From Dyella mobilis (lineage in GTDB: Bacteria > Pseudomonadota > Gammaproteobacteria > Xanthomonadales > Rhodanobacteraceae): 64,000 bases of DNA. Location of the stretch: assembly GCF_016904945.1 (NCBI RefSeq), contig NZ_JADIKF010000040.1, forward strand, positions 744,001 through 808,000. The letters are read 5' to 3'. Both the position numbers and the translations under genes were made by a program. The notes under the pieces are model-generated. The model did no database searches and was not told the DNA's origin. It saw only the letters and a program-made list of their open reading frames with translations. This document shows positions 1 through 8,533 of the stretch, one piece after another; position 1 is the first letter of the stretch, and each line of letters opens with the position of its first letter.

Positions 1-726
1 GCCATCCGCCAGCAAGGGCGCCAACTCGCGCTCATCCACAGCGGGTTTCAAGCGAAAGTAGTCGGCGATCCAACGCGCGCGCGCGATCCCTAGCGCGCGC
101 ACGCTGTCGAGGATAAAGCGCCGCCGCAATGCCGATACATCCGCATCAAAAGGCGGATCAAGTTTGGCAAGGACGTTTTCGGCAAGATCATAAACACGCT
201 GAAAACGCTCGCGCCGGGTCACCATGAGCTCGCCCGAGGCAAACCATGCCTCCAGCCAGCGCTTCTCCGGCTTCCACTCCCACCAACCGGATGCAGCGCG
301 GCCGGTGCGCTCGAAATCGGAAGCACGTACCGGACCTGACTGGCGCACGTGCTCTAGCAGCGCATGCATTTCCTTGAGATTGGCGTCGCGTGCACGCGCT
401 GCGTGTTTGTCCGCCCAATGATTGCTGGCAATTTGGGATCGCCACGCCCTGTGCACACCGATCTCCGCAGCGGTCACGAAACAGGCCTCGTGCGCCCAGC
501 ACTCGGCAATGCGACCTGCTTCCAGTGCTTCATCCAGCCACGTCTGCGGATAGCTGCCCATGCGCGCGTGCAATACCAGGTAGGGACTGCGCGCGACGAC
601 GTGAATGCTGTCGATCTGCAGGAGGCGCATGCGCTGAATGGCCGCCAACAGGTCTTCGCGGCGCGCGCGCCGTTTTGGTGCGTTTAGTAACCCTTGTGCC
701 GCCAATTGCATGGCTCGCGCCTGCAT
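1..726 (-). CDS. ycaQ: YcaQ/AlkX-family interstrand-crosslink DNA glycosylase, 3' end outside window
   Basis: Winged-helix DNA glycosylase of the YcaQ (AlkX/AlkZ) family, which unhooks interstrand crosslinks and removes bulky alkylated purines. The minus-strand frame is open from about 765 to base 1, so the C-terminal part lies outside the window. About 242 residues are visible. Near the N-terminus the frame reads LLQIDSIHVVARS; this holds the family's catalytic Q-x-D motif (QID) followed by the conserved VxARS. Further on come WAHEACF, a Trp-rich WWEWKPEKRWLEAWF and GELMVTRRERFQRVYDL, all typical of the family. The ATG at 726 is chosen; a TTG at 765 and an ATG at 711 are alternatives. It is divergent from the small secreted protein at 930. 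The family call is firm; the exact substrate is inferred. Confidence 0.85.
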   Translation of the reverse strand, partial: MQARAMQLAAQGLLNAPKRRARREDLLAAIQRMRLLQIDSIHVVARSPYLVLHARMGSYPQTWLDEALEAGRIAECWAHEACFVTAAEIGVHRAWRSQIASNHWADKHAARARDANLKEMHALLEHVRQSGPVRASDFERTGRAASGWWEWKPEKRWLEAWFASGELMVTRRERFQRVYDLAENVLAKLDPPFDADVSALRRRFILDSVRALGIARARWIADYFRLKPAVDERELAPLLADG

Positions 727-929
727 TGGCGCGATTGGCTTTGCATCACGTGAAGATTCGCTCAACGGTTTATCGCCTTTACGAAATCGTTATCGCCTTA
801 TTGTGCTTGCATTTATGCCACTTTGGTTACCGTCTTCAACGAGCTCGACGTGCCGAACTGCTTCGGCCAAGAACTCCCGGCAGAGGAAGCGGTCTGACGA
901 GTCGAGCATTTCTGCATGGAGCCACGAAG

Positions 930-1274
930 ATGAAATATCGAACCCCACTGTTGGTTTCCCTGATCAGCGCCAGCTTGCTTTGCAGCGCAGGTGCTTTTGC
1001 GCAACAGCAATATCCGGCGCAGCAGCAACTCTCCGGCGACAAAGATACCTTCAACACCGCGCAAGGCCAGGTCACCATCAACTCCAAGATGGGCACGGTT
1101 CCTTCCACGGCATCGCCCCCCTCCTTCGAGCAGCTCGCCGCGGGCAACAAAGTGATTACCAAGGACGCCGCGAATGCCTACCCGCCGCTCGCCAACGACT
1201 TCGAATACGCGGCCCACGGCGGCAAGAGCATCACCAGGGCGCAATACGAAAAGTGGCTGCAAAACCTCAACTAA
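930..1274 (+). CDS. small secreted protein of unknown function
   Basis: 114-residue protein with a clear signal peptide: basic start, hydrophobic stretch, and a probable cut after AFA at about residue 24. The mature part is Gln-rich at first (QQQYPAQQQL) and then carries a segment ending KSITRAQYEKWLQNLN, which looks like the end of a small EF-hand-like or helical protein. I do not recognise a family. The ATG at 930 follows a purine-rich GGAGCCACGAAG. The gene stands alone and is followed by a good intrinsic terminator, so it is probably a single-gene transcript. Longer overlapping frames in the region lack a signal peptide and are not believed. Confidence 0.7.
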   Translation: MKYRTPLLVSLISASLLCSAGAFAQQQYPAQQQLSGDKDTFNTAQGQVTINSKMGTVPSTASPPSFEQLAAGNKVITKDAANAYPPLANDFEYAAHGGKSITRAQYEKWLQNLN

Positions 1275-1313
1275 GCGACAACGTGTACGTTTAGTCAAAA
1301 GTACGTCCTCGAT

Positions 1314-1347
1314 GCCGGCCATGGTTCTCCCGTGGCCGGCTTTTTCT
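1314..1347 (+). terminator. intrinsic terminator after the small secreted protein
   Basis: An 8-bp GC stem (GCCGGCCA/TGGCCGGC) with an 11-base loop, followed directly by TTTTTCTT. It ends the transcript of the 930-1274 gene, about 40 bases after its stop codon. Confidence 0.8.
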
Positions 1348-1413
1348 TATTGATAGCAAGACGGTTAGACTGGGCGGCAACCGCGCCGAGGAGCGGCGCA
1401 TCGGGGAGTTCCC

Positions 1414-2502
1414 ATGAAACCGTGGCTGAGCTGCTTGATGGCTTGCGCCGTGATCGGGCCAGGCATTTCTCCCGTCCGGGCTCAGAACGAAAATCCCGCG
1501 GACATCCGCGCCTGCACCGCCATCGAAAGCGACGCACAACGACTGGCCTGTTACGACAAGGCCACCGGTCGCGATCATTTGCCCGCCGCGCAAAAGCGCA
1601 CCGCCGCGGCGACGCCCTCACCCAATGTGTTCTCGCACGAACATGCGGCGGCGGCCTCCGTCACGGGCAAAAACGCCGCACCCGCACCGCTCTCGTTGCT
1701 GGACAGTCGCTGGGAGCTGTCGCCGGAAAGCAAGCTCGGCACTTTCAATCTGCGCGGGTACAAGCCCATCTATGTACTGCCGGTATTTGCCACCAGCAAC
1801 CAGAACAACCTTCCCTACAGCCCCAACCCGGTCAACGCCGTGCAGGTGCCGCTGGGCATGCAAAGCGTTGAAGGCAAGTTCCAGCTCAGCCTGAAAACCA
1901 AGCTGTGGCAAGGCGTGTTCGGCGACATCGGCGATTTGTGGGTGGGTTATACCCAGGATTCCTACTGGCAGGTCTACAACTCGAAACTTTCGCGCCCTTT
2001 CCGCGAGACCGATTACGAGCCCGAAGCGATGCTGGTGTTCGACACCAACTACCAGCTATTCGACTGGGATGGCCGCTTGCTCAGCATCGGTGTGGACCAT
2101 CAATCCAACGGGCAATCCGACCCGCTTTCGCGCAGTTGGAACCGGGTCATGGCGCAAATCGGTTTTGAGCGGGAAAACTGGACCGTCATCTTCCGCCCTT
2201 GGTGGCGCATCCCCGAGCAGGCCCAGGACGACAACAATCCCGACATCAGCAACTACGTGGGTCGCGCGGACGTACAAATCATCCACGAATGGCACGGACA
2301 GGAGTTCAGCCTGATGCTGCGGGATTCGCTGCGCGGCGGCAGCCAACAACACGGAGCCGGACGGCTGACCTGGAGCTTCCCGTTGGCAGGCAACCTGCGC
2401 GGCTACGCGGAGCTGTTCAAGGGGTACGGCGAAAGCATCATCGACTACAACCACAATGCAACGTACGTCGGCCTCGGCATTTCGCTGCTGGACTGGTACT
2501 GA
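1414..2502 (+). CDS. pldA: outer-membrane phospholipase A (PldA/OMPLA)
   Basis: Outer-membrane beta-barrel phospholipase that hydrolyses phospholipids misplaced in the outer leaflet. 362 residues with a signal peptide (cut probably after VRA, near residue 23). The barrel starts near residue 100. The catalytic block reads DHQSNGQSDPLSRSWNR: His229, Ser231 and Asn243 have the spacing of the E. coli His142/Ser144/Asn156 triad. The chain ends in a Trp-Tyr, fitting a barrel C-terminus. Unlike the E. coli enzyme it has an N-terminal extension of roughly 75 residues with a two-cysteine module (IRACTAIESDAQRLACYDKA) before the barrel. It is a single gene with no obvious operon partner. Confidence 0.92.
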   Translation: MKPWLSCLMACAVIGPGISPVRAQNENPADIRACTAIESDAQRLACYDKATGRDHLPAAQKRTAAATPSPNVFSHEHAAAASVTGKNAAPAPLSLLDSRWELSPESKLGTFNLRGYKPIYVLPVFATSNQNNLPYSPNPVNAVQVPLGMQSVEGKFQLSLKTKLWQGVFGDIGDLWVGYTQDSYWQVYNSKLSRPFRETDYEPEAMLVFDTNYQLFDWDGRLLSIGVDHQSNGQSDPLSRSWNRVMAQIGFERENWTVIFRPWWRIPEQAQDDNNPDISNYVGRADVQIIHEWHGQEFSLMLRDSLRGGSQQHGAGRLTWSFPLAGNLRGYAELFKGYGESIIDYNHNATYVGLGISLLDWY

Positions 2503-2563
2503 GCTTGAAAGAGCCGCGCGCGGGGTGAACGCGGCGGCCGTACGCGGCCGCCGCAGCCAATCA

Positions 2564-3046
2564 TCAATGGTGGTGTCCACCCGGGCCGTGCACGTGGCCA
2601 TGGGCCAGCTCTTCGTCAGTGGCCGCACGCACGTCGGTCACTTCGATGGCGAAATGCAGGGCCTGACCGGCCAGCGGGTGATTGCCGTCGATGTGCACTT
2701 TGTCGCCATCGACCTTGGTGACGGTCACGTTGATCACGCCCTGGGGACCGTGGCCCTGAAACTGCATGCCGGGCTGGATGTCTTCCACGCCCTGGAAGGC
2801 TTCGCGCGGCAGTTCCTGCATCAACTCAGGGTGATGCTCGCCGTAGCCTTCGGCCGGTGCCACATCTGCGTTGAACTTATCGCCCGCAGCGCGGCCCGTC
2901 ATCATCTTTTCCAGCCCCGGCACGATCTGGCCGGTGCCGTGCAGGTAGGTGAGCGGTTCACGGCCCTCCGAACTGTCCAGGACCTGACCCTGATCGTCGG
3001 TAAGGGTGTAGTGGAAAGAAACGACGCTGTTATCGGCAATCTGCAT
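2564..3046 (-). CDS. slyD: SlyD-like FKBP-type peptidyl-prolyl isomerase
   Basis: Cytoplasmic prolyl isomerase and chaperone of the SlyD class. 160 residues: a split FKBP domain with an inserted IF chaperone flap (residues about 70-125), containing the signature GRAAGDKFNADVAPAEGYGEHHPE. The C-terminus is histidine-rich (HGHVHGPGGHHH), a short version of the metal-binding tail that lets E. coli SlyD deliver nickel. There is no signal peptide. Of the possible starts, the ATG at 3046 begins exactly at the FKBP fold; the longer frame upstream is spurious. It is divergent from the MATE transporter at 3161. Confidence 0.88.
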   Translation of the reverse strand: MQIADNSVVSFHYTLTDDQGQVLDSSEGREPLTYLHGTGQIVPGLEKMMTGRAAGDKFNADVAPAEGYGEHHPELMQELPREAFQGVEDIQPGMQFQGHGPQGVINVTVTKVDGDKVHIDGNHPLAGQALHFAIEVTDVRAATDEELAHGHVHGPGGHHH

Positions 3047-3160
3047 GATGGTCTCGCTGGATGAAAAATGATGTCGATTCGGACGACAAGGGTACCATCC
3101 ACCGCGGCGCCGAACCGAAAACGTGCCAGAATCGCCCGGCGCCCCTCCCTTCTGCAGCCC

Positions 3161-4513
3161 ATGACGAGCCTTCTCGAAGCCTGGCGCCATCGCGCGACGC
3201 ACCGGCAAGTGTGGTCGCTGGCCGTGCCGATGATGCTGTCCAACCTCACCGTGCCGCTGGTAGCGCTGGTGGACAGCACGGTGGCCGGCCACTTGCCACG
3301 GACGCAGGATCTGGGCGCAGTGACCGTAGGCAGCGCCGTCTACGCCCTGCCGGTGTGGAGTCTGGGCTTTCTGCGCATGGGCACTACCGGCTTCGCAGCG
3401 CAGGCGATGGGCGCCGGCTCGGGCTCTGCATTGCGTACGGTGCAAGTACAAGCGCTGCTGCTGGCCACGCTGCTTGGCGTGCTGATCAGCACCCTCATGA
3501 TGCCAGTGTTGCCCTGGTTGATCGGTCAGATGCATTCAACACCGCTGATGGAAGACCGCGCGCTGGATTACTTGTACCTGCGCCTGTTCGGATTACCTGC
3601 GGCCTTGCTCAACTACGCGCTGGCGGGATGGTTTATCGGCGCTCAGCGGGCGCGCACGACACTGACTCTGCTGCTGGTCACCAATGGCGTGAATATCGCG
3701 CTCAACCTGCTATTCGTCCTGGGCTTGGACTGGGGTGTGCGCGGCATCGCGCTGGCATCGGCAGGTGGCGAGTGGTGCGGCGCAATTTACGGCTTGTGGC
3801 TTGCGCGCCGCGCCGTGCGTGACACGGAAGGGCGCGTCGACTGGCAGGCCATGCGCGGCTGGGATCACTGGCGGCCCTTGCTGATGGTCAATCGCGATAT
3901 TTTTCTGCGCACGATTGCGCTGGAAGGCGTGTTTTTCAGCCTCTCACTGCTGGGCGCCCGCATGGGCGACACCGTCGTATCGGCCAATGCCTTACTGATG
4001 AACGGCTTGATCCTCACTGCCTTTTGCCTGGACGGATTCGCCAACGCAGTGGAGGCCCTGTGTGGACATGCCATCGGCGCCGGCAATAACGAGGCATTGC
4101 GCCGCGCGCTGGTGGTCGCCGGCGGCTGGGCATTGCTGGGCAGCGTGCTCTACGCCCTGTTTTTCGGCTTCGCCGGGCATCTGTTCGTCGATCTGCAAAC
4201 CAACCTGCCCGAGGTGCGCGAGCTCGCTTACGGCTATCTGCCCTGGCTCACCGTACTGCCTTTGATTGGCGTGTGGAGTTACCTGCTCGACGGCCTGTTC
4301 GTGGGTGCCACGAGAGCCCGCGAAATGCGCGACGGCATGCTGGTGTCGGTCGCTTTCTATGCCCTGCTGCTGTGGCTTACCCGTGGTCTTGGCAATCAGG
4401 GCCTGTGGCTGGCCTTCCTGGCGTTCATGGCGATGCGCGCGGCATGCATGGCGTGGTTGGGCCTGCGCATTCGCCAGCGTCATGCATGGGTGCTGCCAGG
4501 TATCGCGCACTAA
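3161..4513 (+). CDS. dinF: MATE-family efflux transporter, DinF-like
   Basis: Inner-membrane multidrug/toxic-compound exporter of the MATE family (DinF branch). About 450 residues and about twelve hydrophobic segments. The first transmembrane block reads WSLAVPMMLSNLTVPLVALVDSTVAG, the usual N-terminal MATE pattern with the conserved LVDS/T. A second homologous half starts near residue 235 (RTIALEGVFFSLSLLGARMGDTVVSANALLMNG). The ATG at 3161 is preferred to one 31 codons upstream because that extension is Arg-rich and unlike the family. The stop lies 23 bases before dacB, so the two may be co-transcribed. The substrate cannot be told from sequence. Confidence 0.88.
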   Translation: MTSLLEAWRHRATHRQVWSLAVPMMLSNLTVPLVALVDSTVAGHLPRTQDLGAVTVGSAVYALPVWSLGFLRMGTTGFAAQAMGAGSGSALRTVQVQALLLATLLGVLISTLMMPVLPWLIGQMHSTPLMEDRALDYLYLRLFGLPAALLNYALAGWFIGAQRARTTLTLLLVTNGVNIALNLLFVLGLDWGVRGIALASAGGEWCGAIYGLWLARRAVRDTEGRVDWQAMRGWDHWRPLLMVNRDIFLRTIALEGVFFSLSLLGARMGDTVVSANALLMNGLILTAFCLDGFANAVEALCGHAIGAGNNEALRRALVVAGGWALLGSVLYALFFGFAGHLFVDLQTNLPEVRELAYGYLPWLTVLPLIGVWSYLLDGLFVGATRAREMRDGMLVSVAFYALLLWLTRGLGNQGLWLAFLAFMAMRAACMAWLGLRIRQRHAWVLPGIAH

Positions 4514-4536
4514 GCCGCTTCGGCAATACTTCGCCC

Positions 4537-6090
4537 ATGAAAGCTTTCTCCTTGCGATATCTGCCGTGGATCGCCGCGGCTTGTCTGTTCTGGAATGCGT
4601 CCGCAAACGCGCAGTCCGCGCCGCCCAGCGCCGCGGATACCGCTCCAGACACTTTGCAACAGCTCGCCAAGGCCATCGATCAGCAGATCGGGCAACCGCG
4701 TTTTGCCTCTTCCAGTTGGGGGATTGCCGTCACCTCGCTCGATACGGGCCGCACCTTGTATGCACACGAAGCCCATCGGCTATTGCAACCGGCGTCGACC
4801 GCCAAGTTGTACACCGCCGCGCTGGTGCTGGACACACTTGGCACCGATTACCGCATTCCGACCCAATTGCTCGCCACCGGGCCGATCGTTGACGGCCAGC
4901 TGAGAGGGGCGCTCGTATTGCACGGCATGGGCGACCCTACGTTAGGTACTCCGCAGAGCAACGACGATTGGGCCGATCAGCTCGCCAACCAATTGGCAGC
5001 CAAGAGCGTGCGCGAAGTGCAAGGCGACCTGGTTGCCGACGACAGCTATTTTAACGGCCCTGCTGTGGGCTCCGGATGGGAAGCCGGAGACTTGCAAAGC
5101 TGGTTCGCGGTGCCGGCCTCCGCCTTGAGCGTGCGGGAAAACACGGTCGCACTGTCCATATCCCCCTCGAGTTCGGCAGGACACGCCGCCACGCTGGAAT
5201 TCGATCCGCAAGGAGCATTCCCCCACGTAGCGAACACGCTGGCGACGGAGGCACACCTCTCGCGCAACGACATCAACCTCTATCGTGCACCTGGTGATGG
5301 CACCCTCTACGTGTTCGGCCACGTGGCTCAACGAACGGAGCCTCAGAATTTCAAACTGGCGATGCCCGATCCGGCGTGGTTCGCCGGCACGTCGCTGCGT
5401 GAAGCATTGGCACGCCACGGCATTCGCGTCACGGGCCAACTGCGTACGCTGCATTGGCCTGAGCAGGACACCATCGGGCTGGACAAAGCCGTCGTCGTGG
5501 CCCAGGTGCTCTCGCCACCGTTGCTCGACGTGCTGACGCAGGGTCTGAAGCGCTCGCAGAATCTCTATCTGCAAAACTTGTTGCAGATTGCAGGCGTAAA
5601 AGCACGAGCCGATGCCGAACGCGCTGGCGACCCCGCCCCCGGCTTTCTCAGCTCGGAGGCCTGGGGCATTCGCGCGCTGCGCGAACTGCTTGATCGCATC
5701 GGCATATCGCCCGATGCCAGTCAAATGGAAGAAGGCACCGGACTGTCGCGGCAGGATCTGGCCACTCCCGATGCGATGGTGCACTTGCTCGGCTACCTCG
5801 CCGCCCAGCCCTACGGCGATCAGTTGCGCGATGCGCTGCCGAGTGCCGGGGTGGATGGGACGCTCGAATGGCGCATGCGCGACACGACCGCGATGGGCAA
5901 CGTGCACGCCAAAACGGGCAGCATGACCCACGTTCGTTGCATCGCGGGCTATGTGACCACGGCTTCCGGCGAACACCTGGCCTTCGCCATCATGCTCAAC
6001 AATTTCGTGCGCGAAGACGGCGGCCCGAGCCCTAGCCGGAATCTGGACGCCATCGTCGAATTGCTTGCCGCCTTTCGGGGACACAGCTGA
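4537..6090 (+). CDS. dacB: PBP4-type D-alanyl-D-alanine carboxypeptidase/endopeptidase
   Basis: Periplasmic low-molecular-weight penicillin-binding protein, peptidase family S13. It trims D-Ala from peptidoglycan stem peptides and cleaves crosslinks. 517 residues with a signal peptide (cut after ANA, about residue 25). The three active-site motifs are present: STAK (Ser87, Lys90), SQN (Ser340) and KTG (from Lys459). The large insert between the first and second motifs, about 240 residues, is characteristic of S13. The ATG at 4537 places the signal peptide at the very N-terminus; the longer frame starting within dinF is not credible. Confidence 0.93.
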   Translation: MKAFSLRYLPWIAAACLFWNASANAQSAPPSAADTAPDTLQQLAKAIDQQIGQPRFASSSWGIAVTSLDTGRTLYAHEAHRLLQPASTAKLYTAALVLDTLGTDYRIPTQLLATGPIVDGQLRGALVLHGMGDPTLGTPQSNDDWADQLANQLAAKSVREVQGDLVADDSYFNGPAVGSGWEAGDLQSWFAVPASALSVRENTVALSISPSSSAGHAATLEFDPQGAFPHVANTLATEAHLSRNDINLYRAPGDGTLYVFGHVAQRTEPQNFKLAMPDPAWFAGTSLREALARHGIRVTGQLRTLHWPEQDTIGLDKAVVVAQVLSPPLLDVLTQGLKRSQNLYLQNLLQIAGVKARADAERAGDPAPGFLSSEAWGIRALRELLDRIGISPDASQMEEGTGLSRQDLATPDAMVHLLGYLAAQPYGDQLRDALPSAGVDGTLEWRMRDTTAMGNVHAKTGSMTHVRCIAGYVTTASGEHLAFAIMLNNFVREDGGPSPSRNLDAIVELLAAFRGHS

Positions 6091-6137
6091 GGCCAGCATT
6101 CCCGAAAGGATGCATCAAGGTTACGGGCACGCCCAAA

Positions 6138-6617
6138 TCACGCCCGCTTCTGCAAATCCTTCTCGATCTTCTCAGGCGTATCGTTGGGCGCATACCGCTT
6201 CACGACGTTGCCTTCGTTGTCGATCAGGAACTTGGTGAAGTTCCATTTGATCGATTCGCTCCCCAACAACCCCTTTGCCTGCTTTTTCAGCCATTGATAA
6301 AGCGGATGGGCGTTGCCTCCGTTCACCTCGACCTTGGCGAACATCGGAAAGGTCACGTCGTAGCTGGTGGCGCAGAACGTCTTGATTTCGGCTTCGTCAC
6401 CCGGCTCCTGATGGCCGAACTGGTCGCAGGGGAACCCGAGCACCACCAAACCGTTGTCGCGATGGCTGCGCCAGAGCTCCTCCAGCCCCTTGTACTGCGG
6501 GGTAAAGCCGCATTTGGAAGCGACGTTGACGATCAGCATGGTCTTGCCGCGCCAGGTGGCCAGCGACTGGTCGTGGCCATCGATGTCGCGGGCGTTGAAA
6601 TCGTAAACCGTGGTCAT
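6138..6617 (-). CDS. glutathione peroxidase (thiol peroxidase of the GPx family)
   Basis: Thioredoxin-fold peroxidase reducing hydrogen and organic hydroperoxides. 159 residues. The peroxidatic cysteine is Cys36 in NVASKCGFTPQY. The second signature LGFPCDQFGHQEPG carries the catalytic Gln and the candidate resolving Cys64. The conserved WNFTKFL supplies the catalytic Trp near the C-terminus. It is a Cys form, not selenocysteine, so thioredoxin is a likelier electron donor than glutathione. No signal peptide. It is transcribed away from metN; the 100-base gap holds a perfect 18-bp palindrome. Confidence 0.92.
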   Translation of the reverse strand: MTTVYDFNARDIDGHDQSLATWRGKTMLIVNVASKCGFTPQYKGLEELWRSHRDNGLVVLGFPCDQFGHQEPGDEAEIKTFCATSYDVTFPMFAKVEVNGGNAHPLYQWLKKQAKGLLGSESIKWNFTKFLIDNEGNVVKRYAPNDTPEKIEKDLQKRA

Positions 6618-6629
6618 GGCGCAGGTTCC

Positions 6630-6647
6630 TGTCCTATCGATAGGACA
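6630..6647. promoter_or_regulatory. perfect 18-bp palindrome between gpx and metN, candidate operator
   Basis: TGTCCTATCGATAGGACA is an exact inverted repeat with no spacer, placed 13 bases upstream of the gpx start codon and about 70 bases upstream of the metN start. Its position suits a repressor or activator site controlling one or both divergent genes. It is not a MetJ box (AGACGTCT). I do not recognise the cognate regulator. Confidence 0.45.
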
Positions 6648-6716
6648 GTCTACTCCAGCGCTCCTGGCGCCCGGTGGCTTAGAATGCTCGCCTCCGACTC
6701 TCGCCCGGGCTCTGTC

Positions 6717-7727
6717 GTGATCCGATTTGTCGATGTACACAAGTCCTACCGCGTCGACGGCAAGGACATTCCTGCGCTCGAGCCCTTCAGCCTCGAGATT
6801 GCCGATGGCGAGGTGTTCGGCATCATCGGGCACTCAGGCGCTGGCAAATCGACACTTATCCGTCTGATCAACCTGCTCGAGCGCCCAAGCGGCGGGCAGG
6901 TCCTGATCGACGGCACCGACATCACCACCCTGCCCGAGCCGGCGCTGCGCAGCGCGCGGCGGCGCATCGGCATGATCTTCCAGCACTTCAACCTGCTTTC
7001 GTCGCAGACGGTGTCGGAAAACATCGCCTTTCCGATGCGCCTGGCCGGCGGCATGGACGCGGCAACCATTCGCCAACGCGTCGACGAACTGCTGCAGCGG
7101 GTAGGCCTCCAGGCGCATGCATCCAAATATCCGTCGCAGCTTTCCGGCGGCCAGAAGCAGCGGGTCGGCATTGCCCGTGCATTGGCTAATCGGCCATCCA
7201 TCCTGCTTTGCGACGAAGCCACCAGTGCGCTCGACCCGCAAACGACCGCCTCGGTGCTCGACCTGCTGGCCGAGATCAATCGCGAACTGAAACTCACCAT
7301 CGTGCTCATCACACACGAAATGGACGTGGTCCGCCGGGTTTGCGATCGCGTAGCGGTGCTGGACGCCGGGCGCATCGTCGAGCACGGCTCGGTGGCGGAT
7401 GTATTTCTGCATCCGCAACATCCGACGACGCGGCGCTTCGTCAACGAGGCATTGCCGGAAGAATCCGCCGGCGAACACCTGCCTTACCGACACGTATCGG
7501 GACGCATCCTGCGCTTGTCCTTCCGCGGCGAAGCAACCTGGTCGCCCACGCTTGGGCGGGTCACCCGCGAAACCGGCGTGGATTTCAACATCCTTGCCGG
7601 CCGCATCGATCGCATCAAGGACCTGCCTTACGGCCAGCTCACGCTGGCCATGCAGGGACAACACGTGGACACCGCACTGCAGGCGCTACGCGATGCAGGC
7701 ATCGAAGTGGAGGAGCTTGCCCGATGA
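6717..7727 (+). CDS. metN: methionine ABC transporter ATP-binding protein MetN
   Basis: ATPase of the MetNIQ D/L-methionine importer. 336 residues from a GTG start. Walker A is GHSGAGKST (residues 38-46), the signature LSGGQKQR lies near 142, and Walker B with the catalytic Glu is ILLCDEATSALD. The C-terminal about 75 residues form the NIL domain (LRLSFRGEATWSP...), the methionine-sensing module that transinhibits the transporter. The GTG at 6717 matches family N-termini (VIRFVDVHKSY). An ATG at 6684 would add 11 residues but overlaps a -10-like TAGAAT at 6680. metI overlaps its stop by four bases. Confidence 0.93.
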   Translation: MIRFVDVHKSYRVDGKDIPALEPFSLEIADGEVFGIIGHSGAGKSTLIRLINLLERPSGGQVLIDGTDITTLPEPALRSARRRIGMIFQHFNLLSSQTVSENIAFPMRLAGGMDAATIRQRVDELLQRVGLQAHASKYPSQLSGGQKQRVGIARALANRPSILLCDEATSALDPQTTASVLDLLAEINRELKLTIVLITHEMDVVRRVCDRVAVLDAGRIVEHGSVADVFLHPQHPTTRRFVNEALPEESAGEHLPYRHVSGRILRLSFRGEATWSPTLGRVTRETGVDFNILAGRIDRIKDLPYGQLTLAMQGQHVDTALQALRDAGIEVEELAR

Positions 7728-8416
7728 TCGCCACTCACCTGCCCTCGTTGCAGTCCCTGTTTCCCAATATCGACGATTGGGGCGAGCTGGGCCAGGCCTG
7801 TATCGACACCTTGTTGATGCTGGGTGGTTCGCTGTTGCTTACCGTGGTGATAGGCCTGCCGCTTGGCGTGCTGTTGTTTCTTACCGCCAAGGGGCAAATG
7901 CACGCGATGCCGCGGCTTTACGGGGCACTGTCATTGGTCGTGAATGTGCTGCGCTCGATCCCCTTCATCATCCTGATGATCGTATTGATGCCGCTTACTT
8001 ACCTGCTGGTTGGCACCAAGCTGGGTATTCGCGGGGCGATACCGCCGCTGGTCATCGGCGCTGCCCCCTTCTTCGCACGCCTGGTGGAAACGGCATTGCG
8101 CGAAGTGGAGCGCGGGGTGATCGAAGCCTCGCAGGCCATGGGCGCCAGTACCTGGCAGATCGTCCGGCACGTATTGCTGCCGGAGGCGCGCGCCAGCCTG
8201 TGGGCCGGCGTCACGGTCACCGCCATCGCCCTGGTCGGCTATACCGCAATGGGCGGCGCGATCGGCGCCGGCGGCCTTGGCGACCTTGCCTATCGCTACG
8301 GCTACCTGAGCTATAAATCCGATTACATGGTGGTGACCGTCCTGCTGCTGATCGTACTGGTGCAGCTGCTGCAGATGATCGGCGACCGGATCGTGGCGCA
8401 CTACAGCCGCCGATGA
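7724..8416 (+). CDS. metI: methionine ABC transporter permease MetI
   Basis: Inner-membrane permease of the methionine importer. 230 residues with five hydrophobic segments. The EAA loop that contacts MetN reads EVERGVIEASQAMGASTWQIVRHVLLPEA, near residues 126-155, followed by the family's GYTAMGGAIGAGGLGDLAYRYGY. Its ATG overlaps the metN stop codon (ATGA), indicating translational coupling. Length and topology match E. coli MetI (217 residues). Confidence 0.94.
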   Translation: MIATHLPSLQSLFPNIDDWGELGQACIDTLLMLGGSLLLTVVIGLPLGVLLFLTAKGQMHAMPRLYGALSLVVNVLRSIPFIILMIVLMPLTYLLVGTKLGIRGAIPPLVIGAAPFFARLVETALREVERGVIEASQAMGASTWQIVRHVLLPEARASLWAGVTVTAIALVGYTAMGGAIGAGGLGDLAYRYGYLSYKSDYMVVTVLLLIVLVQLLQMIGDRIVAHYSRR

Positions 8417-8533
8417 CGCAGCGACGTCCGTTTTAGGGACTTCTCGATGTCTCACTGAACGGTGGCGGGCCGGAACTTTGCATCTGGCCGTATGGACGGC
8501 TACTCTGGTGCACCGCACCAGGATGGACCTCCC

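Noticed and set aside
4942..6099. 385-codon frame antisense to dacB
   Set aside because: Composition of a high-GC shadow frame; the sense frame has all three PBP motifs.
6618..6716. SAM riboswitch or MetJ site before metN
   Set aside because: The gap is too short and lacks the riboswitch helices; no AGACGTCT boxes. Only the unrelated 18-bp palindrome is present.
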